Below are positions 21,175-32,820 of a DNA stretch of 64,000 nt, piece after piece. The notes under the pieces are model-generated. The model was not told where the DNA came from, made no database searches, and saw only the letters and a list, made by a program, of their open reading frames with translations. Every line of letters begins with the position of its first letter. Position 1 is the stretch's first letter. Position numbers and translations under genes: made by a program. Source of the stretch: Hysterangium stoloniferum (taxonomy: Eukaryota; Basidiomycota; Agaricomycetes; Hysterangiales; Hysterangiaceae); contig WHVD01000045.1 of the NCBI GenBank assembly GCA_015178975.1, forward strand, positions 124,001-188,000, given 5' to 3'.

Positions 21175-21770
21175 CAGGGCTACGATGAATGGCAATCGTG
21201 TGGGAACGAAGAGGGATTGTTACAGCAAGCCATATGGAGCTGAAAGGGCACAGTGGAATTGGCAGCACCGAAGGGGGCAGAAAGATGGCAGAAAAGGGGA
21301 ATGTATTAGCATAGCCAGCCTGAATCTTTACGTACCGGAAGAGCTCTGCCTGCAATGGGTCAAACTACGAGTGGGTCACAATGCTTGATCTACCTTGTCA
21401 TCGTCGTTTTGAAGAGCAATGTCCACGAATCAATCGTGTGAGCCTGGGGGAACCATTACATTCAGACAGACAGACAATGATAAGGCTAGCTGTCAGTGTC
21501 GCCTGAGACGAGATTATATTCAGAATGTGTTAATACACACCCGGATGGATTCGTCACAATCAAGGATATGGCGAGGGCAAATGAAAAAATCACATTGCTT
21601 ACCATTAATGCGACTAGGCCATCACTGGCACCGGGTTTCTCCTCGGTGAAAGTTTGCAAAAGTAAAACAGGAAGTGTGCGATCTCTCTGGACAAAGCAAA
21701 GCCTGAGGCTGACAGCGGCAACTTGACGGCAGCAACTATTGAGCATCGCTCTGGACTGCATTTATATGGC
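21175..21770 (+). repeat. E-module copy 5 (continuation after foldback)
   Basis: Begins exactly at the right target duplication with 'cagggctacgatgaatgg'. A frame of 75 codons (21161-21388) reads MNGNRVGTKRDCYS...GKCIS-like to VPEELCLQWVKLRVGH, more open than in other E copies. It is followed by a CHRRFEEQCPRI-like segment and EKITLLTINATRPSLAPGF (21496-21726). It leads to the A4 upstream region. Confidence 0.5.
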
Positions 21771-22026
21771 ACATGGCAATGTTACTTCTTGATATCAGAA
21801 AAGCCATTTTGCTTCCAACTCTGATGCTGAGAAATGCTATACTATGAGGTGACAATCGACTGAACTATTATTGTATGCTGTGTGAGCCTTCAGTGGAAGG
21901 GGTAATGCTGTGTATCCCATGTAAGTACGGCCATAACGTTGTACCTTCATGGAATTAACTCTCCGACTGGTGGCGGCATAAAAGCAAGGCACCTCCTTCT
22001 AGTGTAGGTGAGACTGCTACCCACCA
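21771..22026 (+). promoter_or_regulatory. Upstream region of A4
   Basis: Shortened A upstream block; about 80 bp before 'gtgtatcccatgtaag' are missing relative to other copies. The TATA-like 'ataaaag' is at 21978-21984, 43 bp before the ATG. Confidence 0.45.
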
Positions 22027-23354
22027 ATGTCTACTTCCAACGAGACGGCTCAGGGGAATCACGATTCGGCAACAGCTGAGATCGACCTTGAAGGCATTGA
22101 GGAACTCCCACCCTTAGTTTCCCCTGGTATATTGAGTTCAGAGCAACGGGACGGGACTGTTAAAGGGATGAGAGAGATGTTCAGGAAGAAGCTTCGAGAA
22201 TGATGGGGTTGTAATGAACCCGGCCATGATCTATGTTATCGGGTCACCGATGGTAGGCAACACATACAGCTATCTGCAAACCATGTAGAGATTTGGGTTG
22301 ACCAGTGGGTGAGTAAAGTATAATGCTATTTCCATGCGATGTGTGTCACATGTTGCGCATTCAGTGTCAAGGAGAAACGGGCTATCATGACCCACCAAAT
22401 GTTGTTAAGAGATCCACCAACACGGCATCCAACCTCAGCCCCTATTGCAGTCGTGACGATGACTGGGGAATGATCTCGTGGAGTCAGGGGACAATGTCAA
22501 GTATTGACATTGGCCCCGGGTATTACTGTGGAGTCGGTTTGGAATGGGTTGGGATGAAAGTCCTTCACAGTGCTAAGACAGCTTCACTGATCGCAAAGCT
22601 GACAATATACTGGGAAATCACCCGTTTGTCACCAGACGATGGTGCCTTTAGCAAGTTTCTACAGAAGCATCTTACGCTGCCAAGACTGGGAAGACTAGTT
22701 CAAGACAGTGCTGATTTAGCGAGGTAGGGATACATCAATCATTGAATACACTGGAAATACTCATATCTGAGTCGTAGACCTATATACCCGCTTCAAATTC
22801 GGAGAAGAGCGACGGAAGTTTTAAGAAGTTTGATATTTTCATGTCACATGTGGCGGAGTGGAAAAGGTCACACTGCCCAGCTTATGGCATTCTTAACTTC
22901 GGCCTTCTTTTACTGCCCTGGCGTTCCCCGGTTAGATAGAGACGCGTCACCTGCCATCACGTTAACTGCGATTACATCATCACTTTACAACGTTTTAGTC
23001 AAGTCACCGCTGCACACCAACTTGGATGAGGTTGCATCAACATTTATCATAAACATCGGCTGTTTTCTAACAGAATTTCATGATCCCTCACCCCTTTGTG
23101 GCCTTGTGTATATCTTGGAAGCGACCTGCCACGTGGGTCAACTATGTGTCGAGGAGCTCACGGTGATAAGAGGTTACATTGAATTCTGGTTACAACCGTG
23201 CGTCGCCACATCATATCATTTCATCCTGCCCACCAAAACCTTAACAGACAAAATCACACCCCACCACCTGACTTTTATGATTATTCTATACCTCTCCTCT
23301 TGTGTTGCATCCACCAAGGCACATGGTTTCGAGATATTGCTGGAGCTGTATTGA
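22027..23354 (+). pseudogene. A4, A-gene copy with one key stop
   Basis: ATG 22027. Exon 1 is open except for TGA at 22201-22203, where all seven sisters have CGA (in ERW). Intron 1 is 22309-22364 (56 bp). Exon 2 (22365-22723) is open: CQGETGYHDPPNVVK, SPYCSRDDDWGMIS, YYCGVGLEWVGMKVLHS, HLTLPRLGRLVQDSADLAR. Intron 2 is 22724-22777 (54 bp). Exon 3 is open to the family stop at 23352-23354: IYPLQIRRRATEVL, SPLHTNLDEVASTF, CVEELTVIRGYIEFWLQPC, ASTKAHGFEILLELY. Apart from one C-to-T change it would match A6 in layout. Function is unknown. Confidence 0.8.
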
Positions 23355-24045
23355 ACGTTATACTGGATGACATAAACATTCTTATAGCGTCATTGACACA
23401 ACATATTGATTCGGAGGCATCACGTTCACTGTATTGGAGTATGCGCTCCTTGCAAACCTTCTTCGACGACAGGCCGCTTCTCACCGATCACATCAACCAG
23501 CTCAATGTGGTTTCTTCGATCACTGTGTGTGTCGTAAGGTACATTCACACTATTTTACCTGATAGCATTGTGTTACATCCCCCCATGAAATTGACCTACC
23601 AGTCTGGTTTTGATAGAAACGAGTCCAAATTACCCGCTCTTGGATTGTGCCGAGAAAATCAAATCGGTTACTCTGAAGATGATAGCTGGATCATCCGAGC
23701 CCGAATCCGCATGTACCACAGTGCACAGCCTTGATGCCATCTATATTCTCGTTTCTCTCCTTCTACATTTTAATGTGATGCGCGGCTCGACCAATGACCA
23801 ATACACCGGGTCCAGCCTTCAGCGGTTAGATTTGACTGCACGTTCTTTCCTTTGCGTGGTCGCCACTCCTTCCACTCGTGTGTTGGTAGGGTATAATTAG
23901 AACTCCATATCAGTGTTGGAAAACATGGTTCCCCTGAAAGGTTTTTCACCATCAAATGGACACACTTGCTAATCATTTCTCTTCGATACTGCCGACACAT
24001 CTCAATCAAACCAGGAGCCGAGTAGCGTCGCAAGTCACTTTGCAC
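23355..24045 (+). repeat. D-module downstream of A4
   Basis: A second frame (23198-23734) overlaps the end of exon 3 and continues DDINILIASLTQHID, TFFDDRPLLTDHINQLNVVSS, MKLTYQSGFDRNES. The TAA found in most sisters at this last point is absent here. The frame shifts again before GSSEPESACTTVHSLDAI and CVVATPSTRVLVGYN (23610-23900). The frame change at LELY relative to exon 3 is the same as in A2, A5 and A6. Confidence 0.55.
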
Positions 24046-24890
24046 CCGGGGTTGCAGATCTTATAAAGCTACATGATTTGGGCCTATGTAAGAACACATA
24101 TAGCCACTTTGTATTATCGCCGCAAGCTCTGCAGTTGTACCCATCCATGTGTTGACTACATTTGGAGCCACCAGCCTTGCCTAGACTAACATTCGAATCA
24201 TGAACAAAATATTTTTTAAATAAGATATAACTGAATGTCTGAAAAAGTCCTCCCCCCGTCGCCATTTTAATGGATGTCTCGTTCAGGCTCATCAGATCTT
24301 CGCCGGTATTCAATCAGCAACATCCATGATCTTAAAACCGAGGGCCTTCACACCGTGCAAGGCAATTTGTTCGGCGAATTCCTTGAACTAATTCTCTTCC
24401 ATTGAAAACTTGAAAATAAAGCTGTCATAAGTCGAACAAATATCAGAGTGCATACAGTCACTTGTCACAATTGCCGTGAGCTCTGCATGTTGCACGCGTT
24501 GATACCATGCATGAGTTGAATACACTTGCGGGCACCAACGGTGGCTAGACTAACTATAAATGACAACATTTAGAACGGGACGCGGACTTGAGAGTTGTAT
24601 GAAGCTACGTAATTTGACACAGTTTTAAAGCGAAGATAGTCACTTGTAATGATCGCTCTGCTGTTCTCTAGATGGTGTTGAATATATTCGGAAGACTACC
24701 CGTTGCTGAAATTACATCGTATATACTAGTGATAACAATTTCAATCGAATACCATTAGGACATCTCAAAGAAGGTGGTCGCACCCTTATTCTGGTGTCCT
24801 TTGTTTGGGAGACCAGGAAGCCGAGCCAAGCCATTGTACAACACCATACCCACACTTCTTCACATTGTCGTGAACTTTCACCTTGGATAA
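24046..24890 (+). repeat. T-module copy
   Basis: Full T-module with internal repeats. The antisense frame 24035-24313 and the 'aaagaaggtggtcgcacc' end match other copies. No insertion was seen. Confidence 0.45.
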
Positions 24891-25500
24891 GAAAAACATA
24901 GCTCGTGGTCATGTCAGGTGGAATGTCATATTAACTAAGAGTTGAAGAATACCCAAGACCCGCCGCGTGGAGACCCAATCCACGAGAAATCCTGTTTGTG
25001 TTGTGTTTCAATGTTTCAGTAGTACCACGACACTACACGCCACGACAATGTATTTTACTCGCTATCCCGACATTTCCCCTACTGCTTCCATTTTGGTTGA
25101 CTGGATTTCATTCCAATTGTCAAGTTTGAATTATTTAATTTAGAGTAGTAACGAAACAATCATTTGATTCAATCTAATATTAAAGAAGTCTTCGACAAGA
25201 TACGTCGGACTCTTGAACGTTAATTGTCGTCACATGTTCCTTCCTATGCATCGTCGCCACACCTTTCACTGATGTGTCGGCACCATTGACCAATTTGACC
25301 TACGTCTCCATTTTCCGAAAGAAATCCCCCAGAACATAACTATGAGGGTTCCAGGCCGTGTTATCAAAAATAATACTGGTGAGTTAGTCACCGCAATCAT
25401 GCTAGCCAAGGAGAAACCGCCAGATGCCAGCTTTCAAATTGGCGAAGACTCACAGTACTTCACAATCCTCAATATACCTTGCCATGGTCTCATCACATCG
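24891..25500 (+). repeat. V-module copy 3
   Basis: Runs from 'tagctcgtggtcatgtcagg' to a frame beginning at 25342 (MRVPGRVIKNNTGELV, AIMLAKEKPPDASF, SQYFTILNIPCHG). The inverted counterpart is at 58381-58681. It fuses at about 25505 to C-type D sequence, giving a 102-codon hybrid frame ending at 25650. Confidence 0.5.
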
Positions 25501-26205
25501 AACAGAGTTGCTGCATTATGTGCCGAAGAAATAATCAGGGTTACTCTGATCTTGATAGCTGGATCTTCCGACCTGGTCTCACGTGTCCCACGGTGCGCAG
25601 CTTCAATACCATCGCCATTCTCGTTTCTCTTCTTATACATTGAGACGTGATCCGCAGCTCAATCAACGAAACATCCATGAGCGACAATGAAGGTCTAGTC
25701 CTCACTGTCAATGTCTTCTGATGCATCGTCGCCACACCTCTCACTGGTACGTCCTTGTCGTCTAATTCTAACGTGGCCTCAGTTTGGATTTAATATGGCT
25801 GCCCAGGGGAAGGTCTTTCTCGATCAATTCCTCTCGATTCCCAACCATCTCTCTTCACATTTCAACCAGACTGTTCAACCAGACTGGCAGGAGCATAGTC
25901 CTATTGATCTTTTCTTGACTTGCTTTGTAACTGTACTTTCAAGCCACATAGTAGTATGATCCAATTTAAGAGCGCATACAGCCACTTTTTCCCTCGCAGC
26001 ATGTTGTACAGCTCTTTCCCACACATATATTAAATATATTCAGTGCTAGTTGTGGCTAGAACCACATCGAATTCATTAATGACCATCCCATCATATAGAA
26101 TATTGCCACCAAATCTCGAAGAAGCCCCACCACCTCGGTTCCCACTTCACTTACCTAGGCTCACACGAAGGAAGCCATTGAAGAATAACAAAGAACAGTA
26201 GGATT
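25501..26205 (+). repeat. C-type D and T sequence
   Basis: Diverged equivalent of the D and T modules: EEIIRVTLILIAGSSDL (compare ERIITLTLKLIAGSSE downstream of A), then GKVFLDQFLSIPNHLSSHFNQT (compare VLYHRLDTLSNHF). A T-like part with 'gagcgcatacagccactttt' follows at 25970-26100. No complete frame. Confidence 0.45.
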
Positions 26206-27570
26206 AATCATTGATCCATGACAACATTTCTCTCGTTTACGCAAATATTATCTTCAAAATCCATGTTCAATCTCCAGGGTCAGTGATCTTATACCCCTAA
26301 CCTCGCAATAAACAAGGGTCTTTAACCCATATTCAACATCATGGTGGATGGAATAAACATAAATATGGCATCCTTGGGGAGTCATATTCAATTTTCGAAA
26401 TAGCACTCACTGTCGTGGAATTTTTTCACCTTGCCAACCTTCTTCAATGATAACATGGTGCTGCTCTCCACTCACATCAACTTGGGTGGTTTCCTTGCTT
26501 GTGCAGTCCTTAATACACTATGTTCACCATCTCTTCTCTTGCAGTATTGTCTTTAATTCATGCATGCCATTCCCTCACCAGTCCATTTCTGACGCAAATG
26601 ACTGGGAGATCATATTGACCACCAGTGTTGGCTCTCAAGGAATAATTGCAGTTAGATTGAACTAATAGGTGGATTATCTGACCCAGAATCTGCATGTACC
26701 ACAGCTCTCAAGCTCTCTCCCCTCACCATTCTTGTTTGTCTCCTTACATAGTAAGGGACAATGTGCAGCTCATGAACAAACCAGTTCAACCTTGAATCTC
26801 TTGGGAATTTAGTTTTTATCCTTCACCCCTTCCTTTGCATGGTGGCCACACCTTTTACTCATATATTGAAAGCAAGCAAGGGAGAGGATAATATTTTTCC
26901 TTTTTCCTTTTTTTCTTTTTTTTCCGCTCACTTTGGCAGCCTTAATAGTTGCATAAATTTACATCATTTGAGTCAGGTTGAAAGCTCATTAAATGACTTC
27001 TTATGCTCACTGCAACTCCGGAATTCATTGCTGACGAGAATTGTATCAATGATACCTTTGGCTTTGTAGGGCTTTGTGTTTTGTGACTAATAATTAAATA
27101 TATTGTAAGACTATATATATGTCTCATGGCAGCAAATATTCCTAGAATGTTTCTGAATCAGTCTGAGACCGAGCTCAACCATTGCCACTGTCTTTGAATT
27201 GCTGTTGTTTTTGGTCTGGTACCAGCATACTGAAGTATAATTGCCACCAAGATGTTAGAGTATGATATACTACAGGTCTAACATAGTCTATTATGATCTC
27301 CATATTTGTCTGATATTTGTAGTATTTTTCCCAGCACTGTAGGTGCAGTATTGAGTGAGTTACCTTAGGTCAGTAACTACTGTATAGGTGCTTAGATAAG
27401 CACCTACTAGTATAGTCCACTGTGGGTGTGGGAAAGTCTCCTTAGTGTTTACTTTCCAATTAGGTGTTCTGCAAAGTGTTATTCAACTGTTTCAACACAA
27501 GAGTGATCCAAATGGTATTCCCAAGACATAATTTTGTTGTTATCCTGCTTCACTTGAGATTATCTGAGAG
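26206..27570 (+). repeat. C-module copy 2, split by solo LTR
   Basis: Near copy of 18206-19352, with STHINLGGFL, PHQSISDANDWE and a T-rich tract near 26895-26930. It is interrupted by the LTR at 27253-27497 and continues 'caagagtgatccaaatgg' to about 27570. The inverted counterpart at 62881-64000 lacks the LTR. Confidence 0.55.
27253..27497 (+). mobile_element. Solo LTR of Copia-2 family, 245 bp, TSD CAAGA
   Basis: Begins TGTTAGAGTATGATA and ends CTGTTTCAACA, flanked by CAAGA at 27248-27252 and 27498-27502. The empty site is visible in C copy 1 ('cgccaagagtgatcc', 19107) and in the inverted copy. It matches the 43366-43672 LTR except that it lacks a 62-bp tandem duplication. Confidence 0.93.
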
Positions 27571-28080
27571 CCATAGGTACTCGAAACAGCTGTAAGGTTC
27601 TAACATTGATTGCAGGGCTTAGAATTCAATGAACTTTAGGACCTCAAAAGATCCCTAACCAATTTTAACTCTTATAAGGATTCAATGGATGATTGTTGGA
27701 GTTTATATAAAATAAGGTTCTACCAAGGATCCTAAAAATCTTTGGAGAGGGGAGTTATCCCAGTCAGTGTTGGGCTGATTCCCTAAAGTATTCCCTCCGT
27801 TCAAAGCCTTACCTGATGCTGCAGGGGCATATTTCCCGTGGGATTCGACATGAAAAGACAACAATTTTTTTCAGCAAATCTTTCATGAAAGGTTAGACAT
27901 AGCCCCAAAGTATGCTTGAAACATCCTAAGCCTGTTGGTGCTGTAGAACTGAGGAATCCAGAGGCGATGATCATAATCCCTTGATAGAAAACAGTCCTAC
28001 AATAGATGTCCAGCGATACCTATCAGTAAGAGTTCGAGGACACGCTTACATATCACCGATATTCCGTCATCAGAATATGA
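27571..28080 (+). repeat. Duplicated non-coding segment
   Basis: About 500 bp present once more, inverted, at 62363-62880 with high similarity ('gttctaccaaggatcc', 'ttcccgtgggattcgacat', 'tccagaggcgatgatcat'). No long frame. It joins the C-module to a B-like exon and is part of the large inverted segmental duplication. Confidence 0.5.
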
Positions 28081-28390
28081 ATGGCCATTATTCAAATGAC
28101 AGCGGGCTTGAATTTAATTCTAGGTGTGCAAAATGAATTATCCTTATTGTTTGCATGGTTGACAAAGTGGATGTTTCATTGCCATGGAGAGACAAATTAC
28201 CAGGACCCCCCGACTATGGTCAGGATGCCAGGAGGTCCACCAAAGCCACATCCTACCTTGCCCCATATCCCAGTCATGCCGTGGACTGGGGAATGGTCTC
28301 AAAGTATCTTGGCTTGACAGATTCCTGCTCAATAATTTAACTGTCACAAAACTAGGCAGACTAGTTCACGAGAGCATTGATTAATGTTCC
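28081..28390 (+). pseudogene. B-like exon 2 fragment
   Basis: An open frame (28081-28317) carries TKWMFHCHGETNYQDPPTMVRMPG. An overlapping frame gives SHAVDWGMVSKYLGLT, and residues KLGRLVHESID follow near 28355-28382. These match B exon 2 (TNWMFHCHGETNYH, DWGMVSQHLG, RLGRLVQQSID). The switch between overlapping frames shows an indel. Upstream B exon 1 and downstream exon 3 are missing; instead C-type D sequence follows. Confidence 0.55.
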
Positions 28391-28940
28391 TCGCTCATGG
28401 AGTCCGTTTTATACGATATTCACTGGGTCTTCTCTTCCACCACTGTCTTATATTTGAGCATTAAATTACCTCTCCAGTCTAATTCTGACTGAAACGAGCC
28501 CATATTGACCTCGATTGTCGGCTGGGGAAAAACTACTTGCTGTCATGCTGGGGGCAGTAACTGGATCTTCTGACATGGAATCCACGTGGACCACAGCTCG
28601 CAATCTCAATGGCGTCCCAATTCCTGTTTGCCTCCTTACATAAAAAGAAATCATGACATAATACGCAGCCCATCAATAAGTGGTTCAGCCTTGAGTGTCT
28701 CGAAGATTCAGTTTCCACCGCTCATTCCTTCCTTTCTGTGGTGGCCACACATTTCTCTGGTGTAGCAGTAGCATCTTCGTTGAACTCCATATCAGCCATG
28801 GAATGACGTTGTTTGACCTGGCGAAGGTGCTGCTCCATAACTCGACACGATTTCTACTCAGATAACGCCAACATACTTGGAACAAACTAACAGGAGGGTC
28901 CCATCATTCCCCTTGTTTAACTCGCTTTGGAGATAGAAGT
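28391..28940 (+). repeat. C-type D-module
   Basis: Equivalent of the D-module: 'tccaccactgtcttatat', then GSSDMESTW, HSFLSVVATHFSG and a DLAKVLLHNSTRFLL-like segment. The antisense strand is open at 28466-28654 (RLRAVVHVDSMSEDPVTAPS), parallel to the antisense frame of A-type D copies. Confidence 0.45.
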
Positions 28941-30330
28941 TGGATAAACCTGGGGAGTTTGGGGCAATTTCAGAGCACGTACAATCATTTCTTAATTTGT
29001 AGGATTTGTGGTTGTGACTAAGAGTTATATATATTATAGGACTACATGTGTTTATCTCACCGGGAAATTATTCCTGGTCCGTTTTTGAATTGAACGGAGA
29101 TGACCTGATCAGAATGTTTAAACCACTCCAGGTGTGACCATTGCCACTGTTTTGAAATGAAGTTCCTGTCATTGTTAGTCTGGCCCTCGGACACTGAAGT
29201 TTAATTGTCGTCGAGAGTGGTCCCAATTGTATTCTGAAAAAATATGTGTGTTATTGTTCCACTGCACTGAATATTTGCGCCAGAGTCATTGCATTATGAT
29301 GCATTACCTTGGCAAGCTCTGTGTCTTCTACCCATTTAGTGATGATAATAGCCATTGATCAACAAAGAAGTTCGTATGGACCCACAAACTTCATTATTTC
29401 CCTGAGTAACAATCATGAAACACGAAAGAATGAACTCAAAGTGGAGTGGGGAGCAACGAAGGGGCAGGTGCGATGGCAGAAAAGGGCGAGTGTAAGCGCA
29501 GCCGGGCATGGTGAATCTTTACATATTGGAAGAACTCTGCCTACATGTAAGCCTGGCCACCTTACCACATACGTCATCACCAACCTCTCCCATCAACCAC
29601 TCATTGTTCCGCCATTTGGTAGCACCCTTGTGCCTTATCATGCGGTCATCATCACCAACCTCTCCCATCAGCCACTCATTGATCCGCCACTTTATTGTTA
29701 AGTAGCACCCCTGTGCCTGATCATGCGGTTCCTTGTTCTTCCACCCCATTCACCTTGACTCTATATTTAAAACCCCATATCTTATAGTGATAGAATATCT
29801 TCTCCTTGACCATTAATCCTTTCCCCACTCTTCCCTAGGGAACCTCGCATTCACCTTGTATCCTACTGAGATGTAAAAATAAAGAAAACTTAGTCCTGTC
29901 CGTGTTGACCGAGTGAGGCTGATACCGACAGCCTTACACTACAATAGCTCAAGTTACTGGTGGTGGGTCACAATTATTGACCGACGTTGTCATCGTAGCA
30001 TCTAAGAATAATTTCCATTCAGTCATCTAGGTAATAATAAAGCTAGTTGTAAGTAAGTACGATATGAGACGCGATTATATGTACAGTGTGTCAATAAGAA
30101 TTCTGATGGACACGCCATAATCAAAATAAGTTTAAGCCAGCCTCTTATGTACCTCAATAAACTCTACAATGAGAAATTTGGTCTTACGTCACCCTTTGTC
30201 TTGTTCAGACATTGCACAAAAGTCAAGCCGATTGATATGGCATGGGTGAAGGAAGAAATCACGTTGCTTACCATTAACTCGTTGAAAGTTTGATAAAATT
30301 AAACAGGCAGCGCACACTCTTTCCAGAAAA
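28941..30330 (+). repeat. E-module copy 6, split by solo LTR
   Basis: E-module with the LTR at 29546-29938. The left part reaches 'ctttacatattggaagaactctg'; the right part carries VKPIDMAWVKEEITLLTINSLKV-type residues near 30220-30290. The inverted counterpart 60641-61330 is uninterrupted. Confidence 0.5.
29546..29938 (+). mobile_element. Solo LTR, 393 bp, TSD CTACA
   Basis: Starts TGTAAGCCTGGCC and ends CAGCCTTACA, flanked by CTACA at 29541-29545 and 29939-29943. The inverted sister copy has an uninterrupted 'ctacaatagttcaag' near 61075. It contains a 60-bp direct duplication around 'atcaccaacctctcccatca' (29575 and 29650). Confidence 0.9.
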
Positions 30331-30709
30331 AGTTTGAGGCTGACAACGCCAACTTGAAAGCAGCAGCCGGAAAGCATAGCTCTGAACTGCATATCCACGC
30401 CTCCAATGAAAAGCCCTTTTGCTTTCAACTTTGACGCGCAATAATATCCGAAATACTATATTATGTGGTGACAATTTCATAAACTATTCTTAAATGGTGT
30501 GTGAGCCTTCAGCGGCAGGCGTAAAAAATTAATGAGGTAACTGAGTTTACTGGAGCCCAAATAATTCAAGGAAGGTGAGGGGATTTTGGTTATAAAGGCG
30601 ACTGTAAATCCTGTGTAAGCACAGCCACAAGTCTATAGAACATTGTGACTGGCTGCGCTATTAAAAACCCGTCACCACCTTCTAGTGTAAGCACGACTGC
30701 TACGCACAA
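30331..30709 (+). promoter_or_regulatory. Upstream region of A5
   Basis: Conserved A upstream block; 'gtaaatcctgtgtaagcac' near 30600-30620 and an A-rich box 'tattaaaa' at 30658-30665. Nearly the same sequence lies upstream of A8 on the other strand. Confidence 0.45.
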
Positions 30710-32027
30710 ATGTCTGCTTTCAACGAGACAACTCTGAGAAATCATCATGAGGCAACGGGTCAGACCTACCTTGAAGGCGTTGAGGAGATACCACCCTTAA
30801 TTTCCCCAGGTGTATTGTGTGCAGAGCAACGGGACCAGATCATTAAGACAGGGATGAGAGAGATATTCAGGGAAAAGCTTCGAGAACGATAGGGCTGTAA
30901 TGAACTCGGTCATGATTTATGTTATCGGGCCCCCGATGACGAGCACCACGTACAACTGTCTGAAAACCATATAGAAATTTGGGTTGACGAGTGGATGAGT
31001 AAAGTACAATGCTATTTCCATGGGATCTGTGTCACATGCTGCACATTTTAGTGTCAAGGAGAAACAGGGTGCCATGACCCACCGAATGTTGTTAAGATAT
31101 CCACCAACACGACATCCAACGTCAGCCCGTATCGCAGTCATGCCGATGACTGGGGAATGATCTCACAGATTCTGACATCATCAAGTATGGAAATTAGCCC
31201 AGGGTATTACTGCGGAGTCGGCTTGGAAAGGGTTGGGATCAAAGTCTTTCACAATGCAAAAAAGGTTTCGCTGATGGCAAAGCTGACAATATACGGGCAA
31301 ATTATGGGTCGATTGTCTCAAGACGACGGTGCCTTTAGCAAGTTTCTGCACAAGCATCTTACGCTGCCAAGACTGGGAAGACTAGTTCAGGAGAGTGTTG
31401 ATTTAGCGAGGTAGGGATACCTCAATCATTAAATACACTCGAAATACTCATGTCTGAGTCGTAGACCTACATACCCGCCTCAAATTCGGAGAAGAGCGAC
31501 AGTGGTTTTAGAGAGATTCCCGATATTTTCACTTCACATGCAGCGGAGTGGCAAAAGTTACACCCACCACCTGATACTATTTTTGGCTTCGGCCTTCCTA
31601 TGGTGCCCCGGCGTTCATTCGTCATATAGCGATACGTCAACTGCGATTACGTCATCACTTTACAATGGTTTAGTCAAGTCACCGCTGCACACCCACCTTG
31701 ATGAGGTCGCATCGACATTTATCATACACATCGCCCGTTATCTAATAGAATTTCATCATCTCTCACCAATTTTCGGCCTTGTGTATATCGTGGAAGCGAT
31801 CTGCCACCTGCGTCAACTATCTAGAGGAGCTCACGGCGATCAGAGGTTACATTGAATTCTGGTTACAACCGTGCGTCGCCACATCACATGATTTCATCCC
31901 GCCCACCAAAAGCATAACAGACAAAGTCACCGGCCACTAATTGCCTCATCTGAACATCCTTTCCGGCTTCTCGTGTGTTGCATCCATCATGATCTATGGT
32001 TTCGAGATTTTGCTGCAGAGGCATTGA
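30710..32027 (+). pseudogene. A5, A-gene copy (pseudogene)
   Basis: ATG 30710 (MSAFNETTLRNHHEAT). Exon 1 has TAG at 30890-30892 where sisters have TGG. Intron 1 ends at 31051. Exon 2 (31052-31410) is open, one codon shorter than in A6. Intron 2 is 31411-31464 (54 bp). Exon 3 is open from 31465 to about 31830, then a 2-bp loss in 'caactatctagaggagc' shifts the frame. The family stop position is 32025-32027. Its closest relative is A8 (59591-60299, -). Function is unknown. Confidence 0.75.
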
Positions 32028-32326
32028 GGGTTATATTGCACGACATAAACGTGCATATAGCGTCATTGACACTTCATCTTGATTTGGAGACATTAGATTT
32101 ATTGTGGGGGAGTATTTACTCCTTGCAAATTTTCTTCAACGACAGCACGCTTCTCACCGATCACATCTGCCAGCTGAAGTGGTTTCTTCGCTCGTTGGGC
32201 CTATCGTACGGTATGTTCACAATATGTTACCTTAGCACCGTCTTACATCCGCCCATGAAACTGTCCTACCAGTCTCGTCCTGAGCCACACGAGTCCTAAT
32301 TGGCGTCTCCTTATGTGTGGTAACCA
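32028..32326 (+). repeat. D-module downstream of A5, cut at the orientation switch
   Basis: Frame 31973-32299 carries LHDINVHIASLTLHLD, FFNDSTLLTDHICQL and PPMKLSYQSRPEPHES, then TAA as in A2. The module stops at 'ccttatgtgtgg' (32326), where minus-strand units begin. Confidence 0.5.
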
Positions 32327-32820
32327 AAGCAAGAAAGATAACTATAGTTGACCCGTGGCTGATCGTCGAACATGGATACATTTTGTTCTCTGTCTTGCTC
32401 AGCGAACTGTTCGCCGCGACGCTCCAGGATCATACTATTCATCCATTATTGTAGCAGTTAGATGTGACGATGGCAAGGTAGATTAAGGATTGTGAGGCAC
32501 TGTACGTCCTTGCGAATGTCAAAGCTGGCATCTAGCTGTGTCTGCTTGGCGAGCACCTTTATGGCCACATACTGTCGGGATGGGGAGTAAAGTAAATTGT
32601 TGTGGCGTGTACTTTGACGCTAACGACTGAAACATTGAAACAGACCAAAAACCAGAAATTCTCGGGGAATGACTGCTCCACGCGGCGGGTCGTGGGTATC
32701 CTTCAGCTCTTAGTTGATGTGGGATTCCGCTTGACTTGACCTCGGGATCGCCTGCTTTGAGACGCCGTAGTGGTATTCGATTGACGTTGTTTCTGCTAGT
32801 ATGTGCGATGTGATTTAAGA
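32327..32820 (-). repeat. B start fragment and V-module, inverted
   Basis: The first recognisable bases are the complement of the start of a B-gene ('caaagcaagaaagata' and 'atcgtcgaacatgg'), with an internal loss of about 45 bp compared with 37480-37570. V-module sequence follows. These are the first minus-strand units in the window. Confidence 0.5.
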
